Shown here: in pieces, positions 18,438 to 26,924 of the stretch
Position numbering within the stretch: the first letter of the stretch is position 1
How the letters are laid out: every line of letters begins with the position of its first letter
The notes under the pieces: generated by a model
Seen by the model: the letters and a program-made list of their open reading frames with translations, nothing else
Database searches by the model: none
Told to the model about the DNA's origin: nothing
Made by a program: the position numbers and the translations under genes
DNA from: Desulfococcaceae bacterium HSG8
Lineage (GTDB): Bacteria; Desulfobacterota; Desulfobacteria; Desulfobacterales; 4be13
DNA: 51,684 nt
Assembly: GCA_030378015.1 (NCBI GenBank)
Contig: JAUCGG010000012.1
Span: 1-51,684, forward strand
Reading direction: 5' to 3'

Positions 18438-20510
18438 ATGCAGGAACAAGACTTGAAACAGGCAAAAGCTGCTCATTCAAAGATATTCATAGTTGTCATA
18501 ATCAGTTTTGCAATGATCGGATTGATCGGCTCTTTGCTCGGGACAATTTATATGTCGAGGGCCAAGCTATATGAATCAACTCTGAAACAGTTGAATTATG
18601 ATGCTAAAGAACTTGCAGTGCCGATTAACCGCTTTTATTCTGAGCGTAAAGATGATCTGAAAAATATTGTCGAAAATTGCAGTATTTCTGAGATACTCTC
18701 TGCAAATGAGGCATTGAGAGAGCCAACAGGAGACCCCTCGGCTGATGAGGCATTGAAGGAAGCAGCAAGAAAATTTTCTGCTAATGAGGCATTGAAAGAA
18801 TATCCGAAGGACGGGTATCCGAGCGTTCTGGAACTCATATCTGAAAAATTTGAAGACCTGTTGAAAAATAAGAAATTTTATAAGGAACAGATTTATATCA
18901 GGTTTGTTTTTTCAGACACAAAAGGTCGTCCGCTTGTTGAAATTCCCTCCAGGCTGAAAAAAAAAACTCAATCCGACTGGAGGCAATATCTTACTCCGGA
19001 AGCTCACAAGCCGTTTATTATAAGCAAAAGCAGTGATAAATTTTCCAGAATGATGGTATCCATCCCTTTTTTCATCAAGGAACACTATCTTGGCCAGATT
19101 TTTGCAGATATTTCATCCGTTCCTATTCATAAATACCTCTCGGAAACAGAAAAAAAACTTCCAGACTGTATGCTGGGCCTCGTGTCCGATAATGCCATTT
19201 TTCTGCAAAAGAAAACAAAGGTTCCTTCGAAGTTCAGTAAGACAGGAATCGGCGAATATTACCGGTTTGGGACGGGATCCGGGGAGATGGTCGGTGTCAG
19301 AACACCGGTCAGGGATACGCTGTTTTCAATGGCTATGATTGTTCCGGTTTCCCATGTATTTACTTTGAGCGCAGTGCCTTGGCATCTGCCCCTGGCCCTG
19401 GGATTATTGGTCACAGGCTTTGTCATCTGGCGCATCAACACCCGTAACGCCTTCATTCATGCCGACATTGCAGAATCTGGTAAAAAAAAGAAAGAGATAT
19501 TTGAACTCAGCAGCAGCAAAGCTGTTCTGACGGCACGCGTTAAGGAGTTGGATGTAAAAAGCAGTGATCTGGAAAGAAGAAACGCTCAGTTGGAGAGCAT
19601 CTGTGATGAACAGAAACTGAGTGAAAAGAAATTTGAACAAAAGTTTGCAATGCTTAACAGCGAGTTTGAGGAAGTGCGAAGAGAACTTCTCAGCAGATCT
19701 ATGGAGGCGGGACGCGCTCATTTGTCGGACATGGCACTGCATAATATCAATAACGCACTGACGCCTATGAAAGTTCGGATGGACAGCCTGGAAACAGATG
19801 AATCTGAACAAGTATCCCAATATCTGGAGAAATGTTATGCGGATCTGAGCGAACACGCCGGGGATATACAGAAATATATCATTGAGGATCCGAGAGGCAA
19901 AGAGGTTTTCAGATATATGGGAACATTGATTGATTCTCTGAAAAACAAGCAAAAGCAGACGAAAGAAATTCTCGGAACATTGGAAGGAACAATCTCCCAT
20001 GCCTGTGACATACTCACCCTCCAGGAAACTTTTGCAGGCTACGAGAAAGAAACAAAAAAACAGGTCAGTCTGAATGATCTGGCTGAATTTGCCCTGCGAA
20101 TACAGGCAGAGGCTTTGCAGCAGAGAAACATCATAATAAAGAAAGAACTGACCCCTGATTTGCCGAAAAAAATGATAAATCACAGCGCACTGGCACAGGT
20201 CATAGCTGATCTGATAAGAAACAGCTACGAGGCCATTGACAGACTGGATGATGAAAAGAAGGAAAAACAGATCAGGCTCAGAACTTTTGCAGGGTACGGC
20301 CAGATCGGTCTGGAAATCACTGACAGCGGTATCGGTTTGGAGCCTGAAGAGATTGACACGGCCTTTGAACTCGGAAAATCCGGCAAGGATTTCTCAGGAC
20401 TCGGAATAGCTTATTGCAGGATGTTTGCACAAGCTAACGGGGGAACCCTGGATATCTCCAGTCCGGGCAAAGGAAAAGGGGCAGCAACACTTATGACTTT
20501 CAAAGTTTGA
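18438..20510 (+). CDS. Membrane sensor histidine kinase with LHNINN-type H-box
   Basis: 690 residues. Seen: TM1 (about 14-38), periplasmic domain (about 40-305) containing three short repeats of an (S/A)(A/N/D)EALKE-type motif at about 90-120, TM2 (about 312-332), a long coiled coil without an obvious HAMP (about 345-430), candidate phospho-His H435 in LHNINNALTP, and HATPase_c (DLIRNSYEAID, DSGIGL, FELGKSGKDFSGLGIAYC). The F-box and G2 region are diverged: DFSGLGIAYC in place of GSSGVGLHYC. It is followed 10 bp later by the receiver protein at 20521, almost certainly its cognate partner. AAAGGA lies about 11 bases before the ATG. Confidence 0.9.
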   Translation: MQEQDLKQAKAAHSKIFIVVIISFAMIGLIGSLLGTIYMSRAKLYESTLKQLNYDAKELAVPINRFYSERKDDLKNIVENCSISEILSANEALREPTGDPSADEALKEAARKFSANEALKEYPKDGYPSVLELISEKFEDLLKNKKFYKEQIYIRFVFSDTKGRPLVEIPSRLKKKTQSDWRQYLTPEAHKPFIISKSSDKFSRMMVSIPFFIKEHYLGQIFADISSVPIHKYLSETEKKLPDCMLGLVSDNAIFLQKKTKVPSKFSKTGIGEYYRFGTGSGEMVGVRTPVRDTLFSMAMIVPVSHVFTLSAVPWHLPLALGLLVTGFVIWRINTRNAFIHADIAESGKKKKEIFELSSSKAVLTARVKELDVKSSDLERRNAQLESICDEQKLSEKKFEQKFAMLNSEFEEVRRELLSRSMEAGRAHLSDMALHNINNALTPMKVRMDSLETDESEQVSQYLEKCYADLSEHAGDIQKYIIEDPRGKEVFRYMGTLIDSLKNKQKQTKEILGTLEGTISHACDILTLQETFAGYEKETKKQVSLNDLAEFALRIQAEALQQRNIIIKKELTPDLPKKMINHSALAQVIADLIRNSYEAIDRLDDEKKEKQIRLRTFAGYGQIGLEITDSGIGLEPEEIDTAFELGKSGKDFSGLGIAYCRMFAQANGGTLDISSPGKGKGAATLMTFKV

Positions 20511-20520
20511 GGAAATAAAA

Positions 20521-21126
20521 ATGATAGAAAACGATAGGATACTGATTGTGGAAGACGATCCCGGGGTCAGGGAAATTTATATGGACATTCTTCTTCCGCC
20601 GCGGAAAACAAATGTATTATCCAAAGGCGCTTCCCTGTTTGATGAGCCTGTACCTGATGTTGAAGCTGCGGTATGGAAACCATACAAACTTACCCTTACT
20701 GAAAGAGGAGAGAAAGGTATTCAGGAAGTTGAGAAAGCTGTCAGACAAAAAAGTCCTTTTGCCGCGGCCTTCATAGACATGAAAATGCCTGGCATAGACG
20801 GCGCTGAGACTGCAAAACGTATTTTGAAAACCGATCCCAGCATAAAGATTATTATTGTCACAGGCTTCCACGAATACACGCCTGATGATATTATCCGCAT
20901 CACTGGCAGGGAGGATATTTTTTATCTTCGCAAGCCGTTTAATCCGGAAGAAATAAAGCAGTTTGCCAGAGTCATGACAAGCCAGTGGATACTTGAACGG
21001 GAAAACGAGTCTCTGACTGCCAAACTGAGAAAGATGAACAATAAGCTGGAAAGTCTTGTCAGAGAAAGGACAGCCAAGTTAATTGAGGCGAACAGAAAGC
21101 TCGAAATACTGAACCAGGAGAAATGA
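20521..21126 (+). CDS. Response regulator: receiver with insertion plus C-terminal coiled coil
   Basis: 201 residues. Seen: receiver with EDD at 11-13 and phosphoacceptor at D86 (FIDMKMPGIDG), displaced by about 30 residues because an insertion containing KGASLFDEP separates the first helix from the second strand; LRKPFNPEE lysine; and a coiled coil (about 150-201, ESLVRERTAKLIEANRKL) that stops just where a HisKA domain would start. The homologous protein at 26925 has the same receiver, insertion and coiled coil but continues into a complete kinase. It begins 10 bp after the 18438 kinase, with GAGG 9 bases upstream. Either a natural receiver-coil regulator or a hybrid kinase that lost its catalytic part. 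Confidence 0.85.
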   Translation: MIENDRILIVEDDPGVREIYMDILLPPRKTNVLSKGASLFDEPVPDVEAAVWKPYKLTLTERGEKGIQEVEKAVRQKSPFAAAFIDMKMPGIDGAETAKRILKTDPSIKIIIVTGFHEYTPDDIIRITGREDIFYLRKPFNPEEIKQFARVMTSQWILERENESLTAKLRKMNNKLESLVRERTAKLIEANRKLEILNQEK

Positions 21127-21231
21127 CCTTTCTTCGTCATTTTTTCATGATCCGGATGGGGCTGCAAATATGCCGCCCTGACGGGGCTGCTGATTATCTG
21201 CCAGCATCCGAAAATGAGGAGAGATATATTT

Positions 21232-22134
21232 ATGAAAGGATATTCAATACTTATTGTTGATGATGAAAAGAACATTCTCAAATCCCTGGGGCGTGTTCTT
21301 ATGGATGAGAATTACCATATTGTCATGGCACAGAGCGGGGAACAGGGACTCTCGAAGCTGGAGAATTATGACGCAGATCTGATTATCAGCGATCAGAATA
21401 TGCCGGGTATGAGCGGGTTGGAATTTTTGAAAAAGGCCAAGCTGAAGCATCCTCATATCGCAAGCATTATGCTGACTGCCCAGGCTGATATTGAAGCTGT
21501 GAAAAAGGCTGTCAATGAAGTCGGAGCCTATAAATTCATCCTGAAACCCTGGAATGAGGATGATTTCAGGATAAGTGTGAGAAGAGCACTGGAATTGCAG
21601 GAACTGACTATGGAAAGGGACTCCCTGCTGGAAAAAATAAAGACCCAGGAGGTATTGTTCAGGGAGCTTGAAAGGAAACATCCGGGCATAACCAGGACAG
21701 GAAAAGATGAAGACGCTGACAGGAATATGCAGAGCATACTGATAGTTGATGATGAGAAAAGCATTCTTAAATCTGTGACTCGTATGCTCATGGATGATGA
21801 TTATCAGCTTCATACCGCACTGGGCGGGCAAGAAGGACTGGCAAAGCTGAAAAAGCACAGGGTGGATCTGGTCATCAGCGACCAGAAAATGCCCGGCATG
21901 ACAGGGTTGGAATTCCTGAGACATGTGAAAGCGGAATATTCTGATATATTGACCATCATGCTGACAGCTTATGCTGATATTGAGACCGCCATAGACGCCG
22001 TCAACGAGGCAGGGATTTACAAATTTATCCTGAAGCCATGGGATGAGGATGATTTCAGGATAAGCATAAAAAGAGCTTTGGAATTGCGGCAATTGGTTAT
22101 TGAAAGAAATTTGCTGGCTCAGGAAGTCCCGTAG
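21232..22134 (+). CDS. Tandem-receiver response regulator
   Basis: 300 residues from the ATG at 21232, preferred over the ATG at 21214 because GAGGAGA lies 9 bases upstream. Seen: two complete receivers, the first about 4-125 (D54, ISDQNMPGMSG, ILKPWNEDDF) and the second about 165-290 (D217, ISDQKMPGMTG, ILKPWDEDDF), joined by a charged linker (about 130-160). The two are clearly duplicates; both keep the phosphoacceptor and lysine. No output domain follows. The MPGM-G and FILKPW signature is that of receivers usually attached to HD-GYP or kinase outputs. Could receive phosphate from two kinases or act as a relay. Confidence 0.9.
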   Translation: MKGYSILIVDDEKNILKSLGRVLMDENYHIVMAQSGEQGLSKLENYDADLIISDQNMPGMSGLEFLKKAKLKHPHIASIMLTAQADIEAVKKAVNEVGAYKFILKPWNEDDFRISVRRALELQELTMERDSLLEKIKTQEVLFRELERKHPGITRTGKDEDADRNMQSILIVDDEKSILKSVTRMLMDDDYQLHTALGGQEGLAKLKKHRVDLVISDQKMPGMTGLEFLRHVKAEYSDILTIMLTAYADIETAIDAVNEAGIYKFILKPWDEDDFRISIKRALELRQLVIERNLLAQEVP

Positions 22135-22541
22135 GGGCGGCATATTTGTCTCGTTCCCAGGCTCCGCCTGGGAATGCATCCTGAGAGGCTCTGCCTCGTG
22201 TTTAACTTTAAAACCAGGAAGTTAAGCTAAACACTTTGCAAGGCAGAGCCTTACGGAATGCATTCCCAGGCGGAGCCTGGGAACGAGTAAACCCCGTAAA
22301 TACAGTAGTGCAACTTAGGGATTTCCCAATAAATAATCTGCCTGCGCTACCCGTCTGACCTTAATTTTAATCTTGCTCTTGCTCTTTATCAGGCAGGAGC
22401 AGGAGCGAGAGCACAAGAGCAAGAGTAAGATACCGGGTATATTAATTTGGGGGAAATACCTTACAAGTTCGTCCGACCCTTTACGAAAGGGGGAGGAATT
22501 TACAAGTTGTTGTATTAGCTTATGATACAAAGGAGATTAAA
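22135..22541. repeat. Gap with two long palindromes
   Basis: About 22150-22290 is an inverted repeat with CTCGTTCCCAGGCTCCGCC and complement. About 22316-22464 has ends TTAGGGATTTCCCAATAAAT and TTTGGGGGAAATACC, a diverged family A-like frame around a GCTCTTGCTCTTT/AAGAGCAAGAG core. About 22470-22515 is a short C-run/G-run fragment of family B. No gene seen. Confidence 0.7.
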
Positions 22542-23396
22542 ATGAGGCAAAATTTTTTTTGGAGCAGACTTCTTGCATTCCTGATGCTGTTGGCAGTCTG
22601 TGCGGGTCAGGTTTATGCGGAAGACATAACCTTCGGGTGCTACACTTCCGACAAACCAACCACCATGTATGGAAAATTCAATCTCATCATGGACTACCTG
22701 CAAAAGCAGCTTGGTTCCGAAGGAATAAACGCGGATATAAAAATCAAAATATATCCTTCCTACATGAAGGCCATTGATGCGTTGGTAAAAGGGGATTGCG
22801 ATTTTGTCCGCTTTGGTCCGGCAAGTTACATTCTTGCAAAATCGCGTAACAAAAATATCCGGTTGTTGGGCATGGAGCATAAAAACGGCGAAAAGACATT
22901 CAAAGGCATTTTCATCACGGCCAAAGATTCTCCTGTTACTTCCATAAAGGAATTGAAAAACAGGACATTTGCTTTTGGCAGCGAAAATTCCACTGTGGGC
23001 CGTTATCTCTCCCAGGCCGAACTGACAAAAGCCGGAATCAGGGCAGGTGATCTGAAAAGCTATAAATACCTTGGCAGACATGACAAGGTAGCGCTGGCTG
23101 TGGCGGCTGGCAATTATGATGCGGGCGTGGTAAAGGAAAATACCTATAAAAAATACGCCGAATCCAAGGGGCTTAGGAAAATCGGCGAATTTCTCAATGT
23201 GACAAAGCCGTGGGTCGTGCGGGAAAATTTTGACGACAAACTTTTTTCGGCCTTGAAGAAAGCTCTCCTGAAACTGGAGGACAAAAATGTATTGAAATCG
23301 CTGAAGCAGCACGGGTTCCTGTCTGCCACAGATGATGATTATGCATTTGTTCGCGAAGGGATGCGGCTTTCAATAGAATTTGGGGAACTTCCATGA
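22542..23396 (+). CDS. PhnD-like periplasmic phosphate/phosphonate-type binding protein
   Basis: 284 residues. Seen: signal peptide (about 1-27, ending QVYA), then a PhnD/TauT-like periplasmic binding fold (ITFGCYTSDKPTTMYGKFNLIMDYL; DCDFVRFGPASYILAK; FKGIFITAKDSPVTSIKELKNRTFAFGSENSTVGRYL). The phosphonate-family SxSTxGxxxP-type segment is altered. AAAGGAG 6 bases upstream. No permease or ATPase is nearby. The next genes are a membrane kinase (24382) and a receiver-kinase (26925), a neighbourhood in which such proteins often act as ligand sensors. The ligand cannot be told from sequence. Confidence 0.88.
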   Translation: MRQNFFWSRLLAFLMLLAVCAGQVYAEDITFGCYTSDKPTTMYGKFNLIMDYLQKQLGSEGINADIKIKIYPSYMKAIDALVKGDCDFVRFGPASYILAKSRNKNIRLLGMEHKNGEKTFKGIFITAKDSPVTSIKELKNRTFAFGSENSTVGRYLSQAELTKAGIRAGDLKSYKYLGRHDKVALAVAAGNYDAGVVKENTYKKYAESKGLRKIGEFLNVTKPWVVRENFDDKLFSALKKALLKLEDKNVLKSLKQHGFLSATDDDYAFVREGMRLSIEFGELP

Positions 23397-24381
23397 CCTG
23401 ACGGTCACAACGAAGCATGAAAGACAACGGAGTGCCAAACTTACAGTTTGGCAGGAGTATGTATGCGCAAGCTTCGCTGCGCTCGCTTGCGCAATGCCAA
23501 ACTGTAAAGGATTTCCCCCAAATTAATACTCCGCTTCAGAAATAATGTCAGGGTTATAAATTCCGCGGAGTGCAAAGCTTGCTTTGCGGGAATCCCGCAG
23601 TGACGCAAAGCAAGCTTTGCACTCCTCCGTTTTAACACGGACATTATTTCTGAAACGAAGCACTCAGTACTCAGTTTCATAAATAGTGTCCGGGGTTATA
23701 AATTCCGCGGAGTGCAAAGCTTGCTTTGCGGGAATCCCGCAGTGGCGCAAAGCAAGCTTTGCACTCCTCCGTTTTAACACGGACATTATTTCTGAAACGA
23801 AGCACTTATGGCTCGTCGCAAATGAATTGATACTGAAATCAGATATTAACCACCTGAAAACAGAGAATGCGATGCTCCAAAATAGTATCAAGTCATTTGC
23901 GATGACCCATAGTACTCAGTTCCATAAATAGTGTCCGGGGTTATAAATTCCGCGGAGTGCAAAGCTTGCTTTGTCTGTCCGGGATTATTGCAAAGCAAGC
24001 TTTGCACTCCGCAAGCCTGACATTATTTATGGAACTGAGCACTAAGACAGACGGGGGCAGCGCGGGTAGATTATTTATTGGGAATCCCTAAGTTTGGCAC
24101 TCCGTTGTTTTCATATAAACGGTCATGACCTGCCGCTCACAACGAAGCATGACTATCATATATTTTAACCACGGAACACACGGAATACACGAAAAAAAGA
24201 GAGCGTCCTTCATTTTCCGGTTCGCGGTTCAGCGTTCAGCAACTCCGAAGGCGGAACTGCGAACCCGGAGTGTCAGTCGCCTTTATGCTGATATGAAAGA
24301 TACCGGAAAAAAATATAATTCCGATAATTCCGTGTCTTTCGTGGTTAAGTACAAACATGCCGTTTCTACGGAACTTTTTTT
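23397..24381. repeat. Gap with three family C palindromes and other inverted repeats
   Basis: Family C cores (GGAGTGCAAAGCTTGCTTTGC with its complement) lie at about 23570-23625, 23705-23770 and 23950-24015, each flanked by TTTCAGAAATAATGTC-like ends. About 23806-23912 is an inverted insert bounded by CGTCGCAAATGA and TCATTTGCGATGA. Outer GAGTGCCAAACTTACAGTTTGGC-type sequence is at 23430-23510, with a matching AAGTTTGGCACTCCG at about 24090. Apparent ORFs here are products of the palindromes. About 24160-24350 has ACGGAACACACGG/CGTG...GTGGTTAA arms. Confidence 0.75.
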
Positions 24382-26361
24382 GTGAGAATTATGAGTCTGT
24401 CAACAAAAATCATTTCCATGCTGCTGCTGGTTCTGGCTGTTCTGCTATCCTTATCCGGCTGGAGTTCGGTGAAAAAAGAAAAGCAGATGCTGAACGAACT
24501 TCTTGAAGGTCGGGGCAAATCCATTTCTCATTCCATAGCGGTTTTCTGCATTGAAACCCTTTTATCCGAAGACTACCCGGTTCTGAATACGTTCCTGGAA
24601 ACGGTGGGAAGAGAAAGAGATGATATTCTCTCCATCGAGGTCATACATAATGGAAAAATAGTTTCTGACTATTTTGCAAAAAAGAAAGACATGCCCGAAA
24701 GTGCCATGTTCAGCTCTGACATCCTGTTTTCCATAGAAGATGCCGGTTCCATGCCTGTGGAAAAACTGGGAGAAGTGCGTCTGAGGCTCTCTTCCCGGGA
24801 AAATAATCTGATCATAGCCGCCAGAATAAGAGAACTTATTATAAACACGACGATTATTTTTATCCTCCTCTTCCTTACATTATTGCTGGTGATGAGAAAA
24901 ATAATCCTGCAAAAAGTCACTTTACTGAGCAGACACGCGAAGCTTATCGGGGAAGGAAATTTTGATCTGCGGATTAACCTGAAAACAAATGACGAGCTTG
25001 GAAAACTGGCTTCAGCGTTCAACAACATGCTTGACACTGTCATAAATTCACAGAAAAGACTGCGGGAAAGTGAGGAAAAATTCAGGAGCATCAGCGCTTC
25101 GGCCATGGATGCGATTATCATGTTGGACAATGATGGAAATATCTCTTACTGGAATGAGGCAGCGGAAGAGATATTCGGTCATCTGAGTCAGGAGGTTCTC
25201 GGAATGGCAGGACATCATGTTTTTGCACCTCCGCATTACCGTGAAGCATATCAGAAAGGTCTCGCTGAATTCAAAAAGACCGGCAAAGGAGCGATTGTCG
25301 GCAAAACACTTGAAGTCGAAGGAATCAGAAAAGACGGAACCCTGTTTCCCGCGGAATTGTCTGTATCATCTGTAAACATGGGAGGAAAATGGAATGCCAT
25401 AGGAATCCTGAGAGATATAAGCGAACGCAGAGAAGCTGAGAACGAACTTGCGAAATATCGTGATGATCTTGAGGATATGGTCAGGGAGCGCACTCGTGAC
25501 CTGAAAGCAGCCCAGGAGGAACTTATAGGAAAAGCAACAGACGCGGGCATAGAGGCCGGACGTTCCCAGCTCTCGGCAATGGTTCTCCACAATATCGGCA
25601 ACGCGCTCACTCCCCTGAAGGTCTGCATGGAGGAAATGAAGACGGATGAGCCGAATCAGGCTGTCGCTTATCTTGAAAAATGTTATGCGGATCTGGCGGA
25701 TCACGCGGAGCAACTTGAATATGCGAACAATGATCCCAGGGGCAAAGAGGTCTTTTCCTATATGGGGAGCCTGATCGGATCTCTGACAGCATCCGATGAT
25801 AAGCGGTCTGCAAGACTTGATAAAATGGACACATCTGTCTCCTATATCTCCGAAATTATCACTCTCCACCAGTCCCATGCCGCGGTCGGCCAGGAAATCA
25901 GGGAGCGAACCGATCTGAATGGTCTCATTGAAGGGTCCGTACGAATGCAGACAGGGTCATTGGAAAAAAGAGGAATCGTGTTGGAGAAAAATCTGGCTTC
26001 GGATCTGCCAAAACTGATAATAGACAAAAACAGGCTGATGCAGGTGGTCGTCAATTTCATAAAGAACGCGTATGAAGCCATTGACGAAATGGAAGGAGAG
26101 GACATAAAAAAGGTGATTACCATCAGGACTTTTGCAGATAACAGACAACTCGGTTTTGAAATCACTGACACCGGCATCGGCATTGAACCTGACCAGATTC
26201 ATAAAATTTTTGAGTTCGGAAGATCCCAGAAAGGATCATCGGGCGTGGGGCTTCACTATTGCAGAATGTTTGTAGAAGCGAACAGGGGAATCCTGGATAT
26301 CAGCAGTCCTGGCAAGGGAAAAGGAGCCACTGTTTCGGTGGCATTTAAGATCGGAGTGTGA
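24382..26361 (+). CDS. Membrane PAS sensor histidine kinase with LHNIGN-type H-box
   Basis: Seen: TM1 (about 8-28), short periplasmic region (about 30-148), TM2 (about 152-172), HAMP (about 173-226), PAS (about 230-350, SASAMDAIIMLDNDGNISYWN), coiled coil, candidate phospho-His H403 in LHNIGNALTP, and HATPase_c (NFIKNAYEAID, DTGIGI, IFEFGRSQKGSSGVGLHYC). Its kinase core is very close to that of the 1918 protein, including the last 60 residues. The start is uncertain: GTG at 24382 or ATG at 24391; neither has a clear ribosome site. A binding protein of the PhnD type lies upstream and a receiver-kinase downstream (26925), both on the same strand but separated by repeat-filled gaps. Confidence 0.88.
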   Translation: MRIMSLSTKIISMLLLVLAVLLSLSGWSSVKKEKQMLNELLEGRGKSISHSIAVFCIETLLSEDYPVLNTFLETVGRERDDILSIEVIHNGKIVSDYFAKKKDMPESAMFSSDILFSIEDAGSMPVEKLGEVRLRLSSRENNLIIAARIRELIINTTIIFILLFLTLLLVMRKIILQKVTLLSRHAKLIGEGNFDLRINLKTNDELGKLASAFNNMLDTVINSQKRLRESEEKFRSISASAMDAIIMLDNDGNISYWNEAAEEIFGHLSQEVLGMAGHHVFAPPHYREAYQKGLAEFKKTGKGAIVGKTLEVEGIRKDGTLFPAELSVSSVNMGGKWNAIGILRDISERREAENELAKYRDDLEDMVRERTRDLKAAQEELIGKATDAGIEAGRSQLSAMVLHNIGNALTPLKVCMEEMKTDEPNQAVAYLEKCYADLADHAEQLEYANNDPRGKEVFSYMGSLIGSLTASDDKRSARLDKMDTSVSYISEIITLHQSHAAVGQEIRERTDLNGLIEGSVRMQTGSLEKRGIVLEKNLASDLPKLIIDKNRLMQVVVNFIKNAYEAIDEMEGEDIKKVITIRTFADNRQLGFEITDTGIGIEPDQIHKIFEFGRSQKGSSGVGLHYCRMFVEANRGILDISSPGKGKGATVSVAFKIGV

Positions 26362-26423
26362 TGACTGAGGCGATTTTTATAAAAAAAATATTCCATCGGA
26401 AGTCATTCCGGGGAACTTCCATA

Positions 26424-26597
26424 GGGTGCAATTAAAAGTGTCAGGTGAGCCCGTCCGCTCCTCGTTCCCGAACTCCGTTCGGAAACGCAATTGCACGCAA
26501 AACTCCGTTTTGCATGTATGGCAGACAGAGTTTGCCGGACAGGTGTTCCCAAACGGAGTTTGGGAACAAGAGCTGCCTGACACTTTTAATTGCACCC
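26424..26597. mobile_element. Family D miniature element (copy 2)
   Basis: Same ends (GGGTGCAATTAAAAGTGTC; complement ending TTGCACCC) and inner hairpins as copy 1 at 10578. CTTCCATA is duplicated directly at 26416-26423 and 26598-26605. If the first G is counted with the flank, the duplication is 9 bp, as in copy 1. Confidence 0.85.
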
Positions 26598-26613
26598 CTT
26601 CCATAGAAATATG

Positions 26614-26856
26614 CTGATTATAACGGATTTTGGGGATGGTATTTTTTGTCCCGGAGGGACATCTGAAAATAGCCCGGCAATTCATTGCCGGGTAAGAGAC
26701 ATAAACATCTCCTCCCGGAGTCCCGCAGGGACGACTGGATCAGTCGCCCCTGCGGGACTCTCCGACAGGCTGCGCAGCCCGGCAATGAATTGCCGGGCTA
26801 TTCCCGGATGTCCCTCCGGGACAGGAAAGTGCCTCCCCAAAATCCGTTATAATCAG
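26614..26856. mobile_element. Family E miniature element (copy 1), 8-bp target duplication
   Basis: 243 bp. Terminal repeats start CTGATTATAACGGATTTTGG, mirrored at the other end (CCAAAATCCGTTATAATCAG). Inside are hairpins of CCCGGCAATTCATTGCCGGG, GTCCCGCAGGGACGACTG and GTCCCGGAGGGAC. GAAATATG is duplicated perfectly at 26606-26613 and 26857-26864. It is the reverse complement of copy 2 at 41671, matching also in the asymmetric parts. No ORF likely to be a protein. Confidence 0.88.
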
Positions 26857-26924
26857 GAAATATGACATATCAGAATTTCCAAGAGACATCCTCGGAATTG
26901 CAGAATTGAGAAAGGAGTCAATTT

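Larger units (their letters stand above)
26362..26924. repeat. Gap made of family D and family E elements inserted side by side
   Basis: Family D copy 2 (26424-26597) and family E copy 1 (26614-26856) nearly fill it. Taking both out with one copy of each target duplication leaves about 130 bp of ordinary leader DNA. GAAAGGAG precedes the GTG start at 26925. Confidence 0.8.

Noticed and set aside
23430..23935. Overlapping small ORFs on both strands
   Set aside because: They repeat the same peptide from family C palindromes, lack ribosome sites and have no family resemblance.
24125..24385. Small ORF just upstream of the 24382 kinase
   Set aside because: Composed of repeat sequence (ACGGAACACACGG and FRFAVQRSA-type frames), with no ribosome site and no recognisable family.
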